DNA from: Cupriavidus sp. D384
GTDB lineage: Bacteria > Pseudomonadota > Gammaproteobacteria > Burkholderiales > Burkholderiaceae
NCBI RefSeq assembly: GCF_001652915.1
Contig: NZ_BBQI01000126.1
Span: forward strand, 1 to 64,000
DNA: 64,000 bases
Reading direction: 5' to 3'
Shown: positions 42,041 through 51,230 of the stretch, piece after piece
Layout of the letters: every line of letters begins with the position of its first letter
How positions within the stretch are numbered: position 1 is the stretch's first letter
Notes under the pieces: generated by a model
Told to the model about the DNA's origin: nothing
The model's input: the letters and a program-made list of their open reading frames with translations, nothing else
Database searches by the model: none
Translations under genes and position numbers: made by a program

Positions 42041-43078
42041 TCAGCTCCCCTGCGCGGTGGCCGGGTCCTGGAAGAAGTAGTCCTGCCAGGATGCCGGGCG
42101 GTTCTTGATGGCGCCCACGCGATGCATGAAATCGGCCAGTGGATAGGTGTTCTGCGGCGTGACCTTGAACTGCACCTGCGGGTTCCTGAGGATCTTCACC
42201 AGCAGCGCGCGATCAATTTTCGCCTTGTTCACGCGGATGTAGAGGTCGGCGGCGGCTTCGGGGTCCCTGGTCGCGAATGCGGCGGCCTCGGCCAGCGCAT
42301 CGACAAACGCGCGATAGGTCTTCGGGTTCTCGTTGCGGAATTTCTCGGTGGCGTACAGCACCGTGGCCGAGCTTGGGCCGCCGAGCACGTCATACGAGTT
42401 CAGCACGATGCGCGCATTCGGGTTGCCGGCCAGTTCCTGCTCCTGGAACGGCGGGTTGCCAAAGTGCCCGGTGATCTCGGTGCCGCCCGCGATGATCGCC
42501 GCGGCGGCGTCGGGGTGCGGCACGGCCACGGTCCATTTGTCGAGCCGGTTGAATTCCTTGTCGCCCCACTGCCTGGCCGCCGCAAACTGCAGCACGCGCG
42601 ACTGCACCGACACGGTCACCGCCGGCAGCGCAATGCGGTCCTTGTCCGAGAAATCGGCAATCGACTTCACCTTGGGATTGTTCGAGACCAGGTAGTACGG
42701 GAAGTTGCCCAGCGATGCCACGCCCTTCACGTTCTGGCGGCCGTGCGTGCGGTCCCATAGCGTCAGCAACGGGCCCACGCCAGCACCGGCGATATCGATG
42801 GCACCGGACAGCAGCGCGTCGTTGACCGCCGATCCGCCCGACAGCTGCGTCCATTCCACCTTGACGTCAACGCCCTGCTGCTTGCCGTGTTTCTCGATCA
42901 GCTGCTGGTCACGCGCCACGTTCAACAGCAGGTAGACCACGCCAAACTGCTCGGCAATGCGGATTTTGCCCTCCGCGTGCGCGGTGCCGGTCAGCGCCAG
43001 ACCGGCCGTCAGGACGGCCAGCGAGGCTCGGCGTGCAAAGGGGGTGGCAAACGATAGAACTGACTTGCGGACTGACAT
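42041..43078 (-). CDS. ABC transporter substrate-binding protein (SsuA/TauA-like)
   Basis: 345 aa with a twin-Arg-free Sec signal (ends TAHAEG). The mature protein is an NMT1/OMP-like receptor: QFGVVYLLLNVARDQQLIEKHG, GAIDIAGAGVGPLLTLWDR, KGVASLGNFPYYLVSNNPKV. It lies between the TauD-like dioxygenase and the ATPase in the same operon. It differs clearly from the second receptor encoded divergently at 44208. Confidence 0.88.
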   Translation of the reverse strand: MSVRKSVLSFATPFARRASLAVLTAGLALTGTAHAEGKIRIAEQFGVVYLLLNVARDQQLIEKHGKQQGVDVKVEWTQLSGGSAVNDALLSGAIDIAGAGVGPLLTLWDRTHGRQNVKGVASLGNFPYYLVSNNPKVKSIADFSDKDRIALPAVTVSVQSRVLQFAAARQWGDKEFNRLDKWTVAVPHPDAAAAIIAGGTEITGHFGNPPFQEQELAGNPNARIVLNSYDVLGGPSSATVLYATEKFRNENPKTYRAFVDALAEAAAFATRDPEAAADLYIRVNKAKIDRALLVKILRNPQVQFKVTPQNTYPLADFMHRVGAIKNRPASWQDYFFQDPATAQGS

Positions 43079-43120
43079 GCAAAAGACTCCGGGGACGCTG
43101 GAATTGAATTGGGAACAGAC

Positions 43121-43999
43121 TTAGAACGGCGTATCGCCTTCGATCGTGGTGCGAAACATCACGCGGCGCAGATGGTCGGGCGTGCCGGCCGCCAGATGCA
43201 GCAGCGAGCGGTTGTCCCAGAACACCAGGTCGTGCTGGCGCCACTGGTGGCGATAGACGTACTCGGGCTGCACGCTGTGCGCGAACAGCGCGTCGAGCAG
43301 CGCACGGCTTTCGTCGTCGGGCAGGCCGACGATCTTCGTCGTGAAATGCTCGCTGACGAACAGCGCGCGGCGACCGGTTTCCGGATGGGTGCGCACCACC
43401 GGATGCACCACGGGCTTGACCTGCGCGATCTGCTCCGGCGTCAGGTTCGGCCGCCAAGGGCTGCGCTTCTGCAGTTCGGCGTAGCGCGCCAGGTAGGTGT
43501 GCTCGGCGGTCAGCCCTTCGATCTTCTGCTTCAGCGCCGCCGGCAGTCCATCGTATGCGGCGTGCATGTTGGCAAAGAGCGTGTCGCCGCCTTCGGCCGG
43601 CAGATCGATGGCATGGAGCAGCGATCCCAGGCTCGGCGTTTCCTTGTACGACAGGTCCGAGTGCCAGAAATGGCCCGCGTCGCCAAGCCCGATCGGCTTG
43701 CCGTCCTTCAGCACGTTGGACACGATCAGGATTTCAGGGTGGTCGGCCAGCTGGAACTGGTGCAGCACGTGGATCTGCAGCGGGCCAAAGCGGCGGCTGA
43801 ACGCAATCTGCTGGGCCGGTGTGATGCGTTGGTCGCGGAACACCACTACGTGGTGATCCAGGTGGGCGCGGTGGATGCGCCGGAAGTCTTCGGCGGACAG
43901 TGGCTGATCGAGATCGAGCCCGATCACTTCCGCACCGAGTGCGGCATCCAGCGGTCGGATCTCGAAATCCTGCGCGGTATCTACGGCGGCAATCGTCAT
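43121..43999 (-). CDS. tauD: TauD/TfdA-family alpha-ketoglutarate-dependent dioxygenase
   Basis: 292 aa. Fe(II) ligands are visible as HxD in FWHSDLSYKE and the distal His in NRSLLHLAAGTP. The alpha-ketoglutarate Arg is in LRRVMFRTTIEGD. Such enzymes release sulfite from taurine or related sulfonates, or cleave aryloxyacetates. The adjoining sulfonate-type ABC genes favour desulfonation as a sulfur source. First gene of the minus-strand operon; divergent from the SsuA-like gene across 208 bases. Confidence 0.92.
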   Translation of the reverse strand: MTIAAVDTAQDFEIRPLDAALGAEVIGLDLDQPLSAEDFRRIHRAHLDHHVVVFRDQRITPAQQIAFSRRFGPLQIHVLHQFQLADHPEILIVSNVLKDGKPIGLGDAGHFWHSDLSYKETPSLGSLLHAIDLPAEGGDTLFANMHAAYDGLPAALKQKIEGLTAEHTYLARYAELQKRSPWRPNLTPEQIAQVKPVVHPVVRTHPETGRRALFVSEHFTTKIVGLPDDESRALLDALFAHSVQPEYVYRHQWRQHDLVFWDNRSLLHLAAGTPDHLRRVMFRTTIEGDTPF

Positions 44000-44207
44000 G
44001 GCAATTCATGGCCTTGGGGGAAGCACAAGCCTTGCACTCTAGGGAGCCTCGAAGCCGCACACAACGAATCAAATCGCGCGCCGTTATACGGCCAGCGCAT
44101 ATGGGTGCCGTGGCGCAGCTTCCGCATAAGCAAGCGCACTTTCCTTCGTTCCCGTGCCGTGCCGGGTTCCTTACGCTGACAGATTGGTTCTTTCGAAGGA
44201 AGCCGCA

Positions 44208-45191
44208 ATGTCATCCCCCAACACCACCCGCCGGCGCATCGTGCTGGGCGGCATGGCCAGCCTGGGCGCCGCCGTCGCGCCTGCCATCACGACAACCGCA
44301 GCGCTGGCCGCCGACACGCCCGAGACGCTGCGCATCGGCTACCAGAAGTCGTCGACGCTGATGATCTGGCTGAAGTCGCGGCAGGTACTGGAGCAGGCGC
44401 TGGCGCCGCGCAAGGTCGGCGTGCAATGGCACGAATTCACGTCGGGGCTGCCGCTGCTGGAATCGCTCAACGTCGGCAACCTCGACCTCACCGCCGACGT
44501 GGCCGATGCCGTGCCGCCGTTCGCGCTGGCGGCCGGCGCCAGCATGACGTACTACGCCATCGAATCGCCGTCGCCCACCGCACAGGCCATCGTGGTACGG
44601 CACGATTCGTCGATCCGCTCGGTCGCGCAGCTCAAGGGCCAGCGCGTGGCGTTCTCGAAGGGTGCCGGTGCGCACTACCTGCTGCTGGAAGCACTGAACG
44701 AAGCGGGCTTGTCGATGCGCGACATCGAACCCGCGTACCTGACACCGGCCGATGCCCGCGCGGCGTTCGAGCGCGGCAGCGTGGCCGCCTGGGTGATCTG
44801 GGACCCGTTCCTGGCAGCGGTGCAGCGCCAGGCCAATGCGCGCATCCTGCGCGACGGTGCGAAACTGTCGAGCTACCGGCGCTTCTACCTGGCCGCCACC
44901 CCGTATGCCAAGCGCCGGCCCGACGTGCTGGCGACGGTCTATGCCGAACTGCGGCGCGCGGGCGAATGGGTCAAGGCCAACCCCGCCGAGGCCGCCGCAT
45001 GGCATGCGCCGCTGATCGGCCTTGACGCCGCCACCGTCGAAGCCGCCAACGCACGCCGCACCTACCAGGTGCAGCCCGTGGACGCCGCCGCGCTCGACGA
45101 ACAGCAGCGCATCGCCGATGCGTTCGCCAGCCAGGCCATCCTGCCGCGCAAGGTCACCGTGGCCGCATCGCCGGTGTGGAAGCCGGCGTAA
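44208..45191 (+). CDS. ssuA: Aliphatic sulfonate ABC transporter substrate-binding protein
   Basis: 327 aa with a Tat-like signal (TRRRIVLGGMASLGAAVAPA). The mature protein matches SsuA: ETLRIGYQKSSTLMIWLKSR, LPLLESLNVGNLDLTADVAD, KGQRVAFSKGAGAHYLLLEAL, AWVIWDPFLAAVQ. A GAAGGAAG site supports the ATG at 44208. It is divergent from the tauD operon and has no permease of its own here, so it may share that transporter. Confidence 0.92.
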   Translation: MSSPNTTRRRIVLGGMASLGAAVAPAITTTAALAADTPETLRIGYQKSSTLMIWLKSRQVLEQALAPRKVGVQWHEFTSGLPLLESLNVGNLDLTADVADAVPPFALAAGASMTYYAIESPSPTAQAIVVRHDSSIRSVAQLKGQRVAFSKGAGAHYLLLEALNEAGLSMRDIEPAYLTPADARAAFERGSVAAWVIWDPFLAAVQRQANARILRDGAKLSSYRRFYLAATPYAKRRPDVLATVYAELRRAGEWVKANPAEAAAWHAPLIGLDAATVEAANARRTYQVQPVDAAALDEQQRIADAFASQAILPRKVTVAASPVWKPA

Positions 45192-45370
45192 GTTGAAGGG
45201 GGAGCTTTTCCCCGCGCCCTTTCCGCGGGAGAGCGCGAGACAACTGTCAAGCTTGACGCCGTGCGCCACCGCACGCCCCAACCCCTGTTCCGTGCCCTAT
45301 AGTCGAAGGCAGCAGCGTCCACAAGATGCTGCGCCGCACAGGACACAGCGAACCACAAGGGGACCACCAC

Positions 45371-46462
45371 ATGGGCACTGTTGCGCGCTTTGACATCGGC
45401 TTTACCCGCTACCTCTCCCCCGAGGGCACGCCCGCCCCGGACCTTCCCGCCTTCGCCCGCGACCCGGCCGCCCTGCTGCCGCTGTATCGCGCCATGGTGC
45501 TCACCCGGCAGTTCGACCTCAAGGCCGTCGCCATGCAGCGTACGGGCCAGATCGGCACGTTTGCGTCGGCGCTGGGCCAGGAGGCCATCGGCGTGGGGGT
45601 TGCCACGGCCATGCGGCCCGATGACGTACTGATACCGTCCTATCGCGATCACGCCGCGCAGTTTGTGCGCGGCGTCACGATGACGGAGAGCCTGCTGTAC
45701 TGGGGTGGCGACGAACGGGGCAGCGGATTTGCGGCAGTGCCGCACGACTTCGGCAATTGCGTGCCCATCGGCACGCAGGTCGGCCATGCGGCCGGCGTGG
45801 CCTATGCATTCAAGCTGCGCCGGCAGCCGCGCGTGGCGGTATGCATCATCGGTGACGGCGGCACGTCCAACGGGGCGTTCTACGAAGGCATGAACATGGC
45901 CGGCGCATGGCAGGCGCCGCTGGTGATCGTCATCAACAACAACCAGTGGGCCATCTCGATGCCACGCGCCAGGCAGACGGCGGCCGCCACGCTGGCGCAG
46001 AAGGCCATCGCAGCCGGCATTCCCGGCGAGCAGGTGGATGGCAACGACGTGATTGCCGTGCGCGTGCGCGTGGGCGACGCCATCGAACGGGCGCGCGACG
46101 GCGCCGGCCCGGCGCTGATCGAGGCCGTAACCTACCGGCTGGGCGACCACACCACGGCCGACGATGCGTCGCGCTATAGAGACGACGCCACGGTCAAGGA
46201 GGCCTGGCAGCACGAGCCCGTCAAACGGTTGCGCGACTACCTGGCAAGCGTGGGCGCCTGGGATGCCGGGCACGAGGAAGCGCTGATCCGCGAATGCCAG
46301 CAGGCCGTGGGCGCCGCCGTCGAGGCCTACCTGCAGCTGCCCCACCCCGATGTCTCGGCCATGTTCGATTGCCTCTACGAGACGCTGCCGGCAGCGATGG
46401 CCGACCAGCTCGACACCGCGCAACGCTACGCCGCACCGCACCGGGAGACGGATCATGGCTGA
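45371..46462 (+). CDS. pdhA: Pyruvate dehydrogenase E1 component alpha subunit
   Basis: 363 aa TPP-dependent subunit. TPP/Mg motif GDGGTSNGAFYEGMNMAG ending in INNNQWAI, and the E1-alpha opening FDLKAVAMQRTGQIGTFAS with GQEA, SYRDHAAQFVRG and YWGGDERGS; these match Pdh-type rather than branched-chain-type E1. The phosphorylation-loop region YRLGDHTTADD is present. The AAGGGG site supports the start. It overlaps the beta gene by eight bases. Confidence 0.92.
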   Translation: MGTVARFDIGFTRYLSPEGTPAPDLPAFARDPAALLPLYRAMVLTRQFDLKAVAMQRTGQIGTFASALGQEAIGVGVATAMRPDDVLIPSYRDHAAQFVRGVTMTESLLYWGGDERGSGFAAVPHDFGNCVPIGTQVGHAAGVAYAFKLRRQPRVAVCIIGDGGTSNGAFYEGMNMAGAWQAPLVIVINNNQWAISMPRARQTAAATLAQKAIAAGIPGEQVDGNDVIAVRVRVGDAIERARDGAGPALIEAVTYRLGDHTTADDASRYRDDATVKEAWQHEPVKRLRDYLASVGAWDAGHEEALIRECQQAVGAAVEAYLQLPHPDVSAMFDCLYETLPAAMADQLDTAQRYAAPHRETDHG

Positions 46463-47435
46463 ACTGCATATGGTGGAGGCGGTCAACCTGGCGCTGGCCC
46501 ACGCGCTGGAGCACGACCCCGACGTGGTGCTGCTGGGCGAGGACATCGGCGTCAACGGCGGCGTGTTCCGCTCGACGGTCGGCCTGCAGCAGCGCTTTGG
46601 CGAGGCGCGCGTCGTCGACACGCCGCTGGCCGAGGGCGGCATCGTCGGCGCGGCCATCGGCATGGCGGCGATGGGGCTCAAGCCGGTGGCCGAGATCCAG
46701 TTCGCGGGCTTTATCTATCCGGCCATCGACAACATCCTGAACCACGCCGGGCACCTGCGGCATCGCACCCGCGGCCGGCTCAGCTGCCCGCTGGTGGTAC
46801 GCGCGCCCAGCGGCGCCGGCATCCACGCGCCCGAGCACCATTCCGAAAGCCCCGAGGCGCTGTTCGCGCATATTCCGGGGCTGCGCGTGGTCATGCCATC
46901 GTCGCCGGCCCGCGCCTATGGCCTGCTGCTGGCCGCCATCCGCGACCCCGATCCCGTGATCTTCTTCGAGCCAACCCGGCTCTATCGCCTGTTCCGGCAG
47001 GAGGTGGAGGACACCGGCGAGGCGCTGCCGCTCGATGCCTGCTTCACGCTGCGCGACGGCACAGATATCACATTGGTCAGCTGGGGCGCCATGGTGCAGG
47101 AAACCCTGGCCGCCGCCGACCAGCTGGCCGACGATGGCATCTCCGCGGCCGTGATCGACGTCGCCACGCTCAAGCCGCTGGACATGGAGACCATCCTGGA
47201 ATCGGTGGCACAGAGCGGCCGCTGCGTGATCGTGCACGAGGCCCCGCGCACGGCCGGTGTCGGGGCCGAGATCGCCGCGAACCTGGCCGATGCCGGGCTC
47301 TATTCGCTCAGCGCGCCGGTGCAGCGCGTGACCGGCTACGACACCGTGGTGCCGCTGGCACGGCTGGAGCACAGCTACCTGCCGTCGGTGGCGCAGATCG
47401 TGGATGCGGCGCGGCGCGCGCTCGACGCCGGCTAG
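46455..47435 (+). CDS. pdhB: Pyruvate dehydrogenase E1 component beta subunit
   Basis: 326 aa transketolase-like partner of PdhA. GEDIGVNGGVFRST, DTPLAEGGIVGAAIGMA, EIQFAGFIYPAIDNILNHAG, and the C-terminal domain with VIDVATLKPLDMETILESV. The ATG lies inside the end of pdhA (ATGGCTGA), giving coupled synthesis of the alpha2beta2 enzyme. The E2 gene begins 23 bases later. Confidence 0.94.
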   Translation: MAELHMVEAVNLALAHALEHDPDVVLLGEDIGVNGGVFRSTVGLQQRFGEARVVDTPLAEGGIVGAAIGMAAMGLKPVAEIQFAGFIYPAIDNILNHAGHLRHRTRGRLSCPLVVRAPSGAGIHAPEHHSESPEALFAHIPGLRVVMPSSPARAYGLLLAAIRDPDPVIFFEPTRLYRLFRQEVEDTGEALPLDACFTLRDGTDITLVSWGAMVQETLAAADQLADDGISAAVIDVATLKPLDMETILESVAQSGRCVIVHEAPRTAGVGAEIAANLADAGLYSLSAPVQRVTGYDTVVPLARLEHSYLPSVAQIVDAARRALDAG

Positions 47436-47458
47436 GCACAGCCAACCAGGAGACAACG

Positions 47459-48592
47459 ATGCGGATCTTCAAGCTGCCCGACCTGGGCGAAGGCCTGCAG
47501 GAAGCCGAGATCGTGACGTGGCACGTGAAACCCGGCGATACCATCCAGGCCGACCAGCCGCTGCTGTCGGTGGAAACCGCCAAGGCCATCGTCGAAATCC
47601 CGTCGCCGTTCGGCGGGCAGGTGTCGAAGCTGTTCGCGCAGCCCGGAGACATCGTCCACCTGGGCGCCCCGCTGGTGGGCTTCGAGGGCGCCGGCGCGGC
47701 CGACGATGCGGGCACCGTGGTCGGCAACGTCAAGGTGGGCACCCACGTGGTGCGCGAAGGCGAGACGCGCGTGGGGGCCACCGGCATCCAGGGCGGCCAT
47801 GGCCTCAAGGCCACGCCCGCGGTGCGCGCGCTGGCGCGCAAGCTGTCGGTGGACCTTGCCATGGTGACGCCGTCGGGCCGCGACGGCGTGATCACCGCCA
47901 CCGACGTGCAGCGGGTGGCCACGACGCTGGCGGAGATCGGCCCCGCCGAAGTGGTGCGCGGCGTGCGGCGTGCCATGGCCCAGAACATGGCCCGGGCGCA
48001 AAGCGAGGTTGCGGCGGCCACGGTCATGGACGACGCCGACCTGCACGCCTGGCAAACCGTGGGCACCACGGCCAGCGGGCATGACATCACGATCCGCCTG
48101 GTACGGGCACTGGTGGCCGGGGTACGGGCCGAGCCCGCGCTGAATGCCTGGTACGAAGGCCGCACCGGCCGCCGTCACCTGCTGGAACGCATCGACGTGG
48201 GCATCGCGGCGGACCTGCCCGAAGGGCTGTTCGTGCCGGTGCTGCGCAACGTGGGCAAGCGCGATGCGGCCGACCTGCGCAACGGGCTGGACCGCATGCG
48301 GGCCGACATCAAGGCGCGTACCATCGCCCCCGAGGAAATGCGCGGCAATACCATCACGCTGTCGAACTTCGGCATGATTGCCGGCCGCTATGCAGCACCG
48401 ATCGTGGTGCCGCCCACGGTAGCCATCCTGGGCGCCGGCCGCATCCGTGACGAAGTGGTGGCCGCCGGGGGGCTCCCCGCCGTGCATCGCGTGATGCCGC
48501 TGTCGCTGACGTTCGACCATCGCGTGGTCACCGGCGGCGAGGCGGCGCGCTTCCTGCGGGCGGTCATCGCCGACCTGGAGCGCCCGGACTAG
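47459..48592 (+). CDS. pdhC: Dihydrolipoamide acyltransferase E2 component
   Basis: 377 aa. One N-terminal lipoyl domain (Lys in LLSVETAKAIVEIPSPFGG), a peripheral subunit-binding domain (TPAVRALARKLSVDLAMVTPSG) and a catalytic core. The catalytic His motif reads FDHRVVTGGEAARF, with Thr where most E2 enzymes have Asp (HRxxDG). The family is otherwise intact. An AGGAGACAACG site precedes the ATG. No E3 (lipoamide dehydrogenase) gene follows, so E3 must be supplied from elsewhere. Confidence 0.92.
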   Translation: MRIFKLPDLGEGLQEAEIVTWHVKPGDTIQADQPLLSVETAKAIVEIPSPFGGQVSKLFAQPGDIVHLGAPLVGFEGAGAADDAGTVVGNVKVGTHVVREGETRVGATGIQGGHGLKATPAVRALARKLSVDLAMVTPSGRDGVITATDVQRVATTLAEIGPAEVVRGVRRAMAQNMARAQSEVAAATVMDDADLHAWQTVGTTASGHDITIRLVRALVAGVRAEPALNAWYEGRTGRRHLLERIDVGIAADLPEGLFVPVLRNVGKRDAADLRNGLDRMRADIKARTIAPEEMRGNTITLSNFGMIAGRYAAPIVVPPTVAILGAGRIRDEVVAAGGLPAVHRVMPLSLTFDHRVVTGGEAARFLRAVIADLERPD

Positions 48593-48745
48593 GGAGTGAC
48601 GCACGCGATACCGGGCAAGCTTCCGCCATCGGCAGGAGCGCATTCGTCACCGGCTGTTCCTATACTGGATAGCCCCGGCGCGACGGCTACCGCGCGTGCC
48701 GGACCTCCCATCCATCACTGCATTCCACCCTGAAGGAGCCAGACC

Positions 48746-49402
48746 ATGGCCATCCGCATTGGCGAGACCGCCCCGGATTTCACCGCAGAGACCACCGAGG
48801 GCAAGATCAACTTCCACGAATGGATCGGCGACAGCTGGGCCATCCTGTTCTCGCATCCGAAGGATTTCACGCCGGTCTGCACCACCGAACTGGGCTACAT
48901 GGCCAAGCTGAAGCCCGAGTTCGACAAGCGCAATACCAAGATCATCGGCCTGTCGATCGACCCCGTGGGCGACCATTCGCGCTGGGCCAAGGACATCGAG
49001 GAAACGCAGGGCACCGCGGTGAACTACCCGATGATCGGCGACCACGACCTGGCGGTAGCCAAGCTCTACGACATGATCCACCCCGAGGCCAGCGGCGGCG
49101 GCCCTCGCACCGCCGTGGACAACGCCACGATCCGCTCGGTGTTCTGGATCGGCCCCGACAAGAAGATCAAGGCCATGCTGGTCTATCCCATGAGCGCCGG
49201 CCGCAATTTCGACGAGGTACTGCGCCTGCTCGATTCGCTGCAGCTCAACGCCAAGCACACGGTCGCCACGCCCGTGAACTGGAAACCCGGCGACGACGTG
49301 ATTATCCCCACATCGGTTTCCGATGAAGATGCGAAGAAAAAATATCCGGACGGATTCAAGACGCTGAAGCCGTATCTGCGTACGGTGGCGCAACCGAAGT
49401 AA
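48746..49402 (+). CDS. 1-Cys peroxiredoxin (Prx6 type)
   Basis: 218 aa. The peroxidatic site is HPKDFTPVCTTELG (Cys about 45), and I see no second Cys for resolution, as in the Prx6 group. A long C-terminal extension (about residues 160-218) fits this class. It reduces hydroperoxides in the cytoplasm. A GAAGGAG site precedes the start. It follows the pdh operon by 150 bases, probably with its own promoter. Confidence 0.95.
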   Translation: MAIRIGETAPDFTAETTEGKINFHEWIGDSWAILFSHPKDFTPVCTTELGYMAKLKPEFDKRNTKIIGLSIDPVGDHSRWAKDIEETQGTAVNYPMIGDHDLAVAKLYDMIHPEASGGGPRTAVDNATIRSVFWIGPDKKIKAMLVYPMSAGRNFDEVLRLLDSLQLNAKHTVATPVNWKPGDDVIIPTSVSDEDAKKKYPDGFKTLKPYLRTVAQPK

Positions 49403-49789
49403 ATCAGTCCGGAGTCACTCATCAGGATGAGTGCCCGGTGCGGTATACCTGTTTGAGTTAGTCCATCTGGCCTGTGGAACTATCCACAGGTTGCGTGGAT
49501 AATCGCCCTCTTGACAGCCCGCAAACCCGCGCCAGCATTGAGGGGAGCTGGACTGCCTTTTTTTTGGGCAAATGCCGGTGCGGGGGATTTATTGCCTTCG
49601 GCGACGATTTATGCAGGGCGCTGCAGGACGTGAAAAAGAGAATCCCCTCGCCCACTTGTGGGAGAGGGGTCGGGGCAGAAGGGATGGCCGCTCAAGATGC
49701 GGCCGGTTGCAATTCGAATTGCTGCGCCCGCTTCCCTGGCCCCTCTGCCGTTTCGCGGGAGAGGGGATATCCAGCGGCGCCAACGCGCG
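49403..49789. other. Repeat-rich intergenic region between peroxiredoxin and cheV
   Basis: No gene recognised. It holds a perfect hairpin CACTCATC-AG-GATGAGTG (49416-49433) just after the peroxiredoxin stop, which may be its terminator or an operator. It also holds the palindrome CCTGTGGA-ACTA-TCCACAGG (49471-49490) and two copies of the dispersed CCCCTC...GAGGGG palindrome (49644-49669 and 49740-49766). A T8 tract lies at about 49559. Confidence 0.7.
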
Positions 49790-50752
49790 TTACGGATGCC
49801 GCGCCAGCACGCCGCGGATCGTATCGGCCAGGTCCTTTGCCAGGAATTTCGACACGTAGGCGTCTGCGCCCACCTTGCGGACGTGTTCCTCGCTGGCCTC
49901 GCCCGACAGCGACGAGTGGATGATCACCGGCAGCGACTTCAGCCGTGCATCGGCCTTGATCTTGCGCGTCAGCGTGAAGCCGTCCATCTCGGGCATTTCC
50001 AGGTCGGTCAGCACCAGCGCCACTTCGTCGCGGATCGGCCGGCCCTGGCTGGCCGTCAGTTCGGCGATCTGCCCCAGCATCTCCCAGGCTTCCTGCCCGG
50101 TCTTGGTCATCACCACCTGCACGCCCATCGCCTTCAGGCCGTTTTCGATCAGGCCGCGCGCCAGCGCCGAGTCGTCGGCGCACAGAATCTTGCTGCCCGG
50201 GCGCAGGTTCAGTTGCGGGCCCACCGTGGCGGGGTCGACGTCCGGCTGGCGGGTCGGCAGTACGTCGCGCAGGATCTGCTCGACATCCAGCACCTGCACC
50301 AGGCGCGGGTTGTCGCCGCCGACATCGAGCTTGGCGATGCTGGTCACCAGCCCGCCCTTGACGCTGTTCTCGGCCGAGATCACCTGGCTCCAGTCCAGTC
50401 GTACGATCTCTTCGACGGCCTCGACCGCAAAGCCCTGGGTCGAACGTGCATACTCGGTCACCAGCATGATGTTCAGGCCCGACTTCGGCGAGCATTCCAG
50501 CAGGCGCGGCAGGTCGATGACCGGAATCACCTGGCCGCGGATGTCGGCCATGCCCAGGATCGACGGCTCGGCCCCCACCACCGTGGTGACCGGCGGCATG
50601 ACCAGGATTTCCCGGACCTTGAAAACGTTGATGCCGAACAGTTCGGACTGTCCGCTATGCGTCGCATCGCCAAGTCGGAACAACAGCAACTCGAACTGGT
50701 TGTTGTTGGTCAGGTTGGTGCGCTCGTCGATGTCTCTCATCGCGCTGGTCAT
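49790..50752 (-). CDS. cheV: Chemotaxis coupling protein with receiver domain
   Basis: 320 aa. A CheW-like domain (about 15-165: FELLLFRLGD, FGINVFKVREILVMPPVTTV, GMADIRGQVIPVIDLPRLL) is followed by a REC domain with CADDSALARGLIENGL (acidic pocket), phospho-Asp in VLTDLEMPEMDGF and Lys in AYVSKFLAKDL. CheV links receptors to CheA and can be phosphorylated. No other che gene is nearby, as is often the case for CheV. The start at 50752 is chosen for length; a GGAG lies upstream. Confidence 0.93.
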   Translation of the reverse strand: MTSAMRDIDERTNLTNNNQFELLLFRLGDATHSGQSELFGINVFKVREILVMPPVTTVVGAEPSILGMADIRGQVIPVIDLPRLLECSPKSGLNIMLVTEYARSTQGFAVEAVEEIVRLDWSQVISAENSVKGGLVTSIAKLDVGGDNPRLVQVLDVEQILRDVLPTRQPDVDPATVGPQLNLRPGSKILCADDSALARGLIENGLKAMGVQVVMTKTGQEAWEMLGQIAELTASQGRPIRDEVALVLTDLEMPEMDGFTLTRKIKADARLKSLPVIIHSSLSGEASEEHVRKVGADAYVSKFLAKDLADTIRGVLARHP

Positions 50753-51230
50753 GCTCTGGCTCCGCTTCGGCTCGGTATGTGTGGATATGGGTGTTGCCAA
50801 GGGGCTATCGGCGCCCCAGCCGTGACCTTTAGCCTGACATGCGCCACCGGCCCCCGTTGTGACGCATCGGTGGCCTCCGTGACTGCACTTCAGCGCCGAT
50901 ACAGTGTGCCGGCAGGCCATTGAGGGAAATCCCTGAGCCGTTCCAGGCACCGGCCAGCCGTGGTTATTCGGTCGACGGCATGTTCCGCATGTCGCACCAA
51001 TGATGAACATGGCGGATGGCTCGCCTACCTTTGAGCCTCGCCGGATCCCGCCCGTCAGAGGCAGTGGACCGGCACCCGGCCCGAGTGGCCGGACACCGAG
51101 GAACGAGACACCCGCACCCCTTGCCGATGCCAACGGGAACTCCGCCCTCGCACACCCGGAACCACGTGAGACGAGGCTGACGCCCGATCCGTACGCGGAC
51201 GCGCGCAGCGCCCCTGCAAGGAGACAGACC
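50753..51230. other. Divergent region between cheV and the purine permease
   Basis: No gene supported. The permease frame is open back to 51000 but the upstream part is Pro/Gly/Arg-rich and lacks helices, and a good AAGGAGACAG site lies just before ATG 51231. I see no riboswitch-like structure or clear operator. Confidence 0.5.

Noticed and set aside
51000..51230. 77-residue N-terminal extension of the purine permease
   Set aside because: The sequence is Pro/Arg-rich and unlike the family, while a strong ribosome site precedes the internal ATG at 51231.
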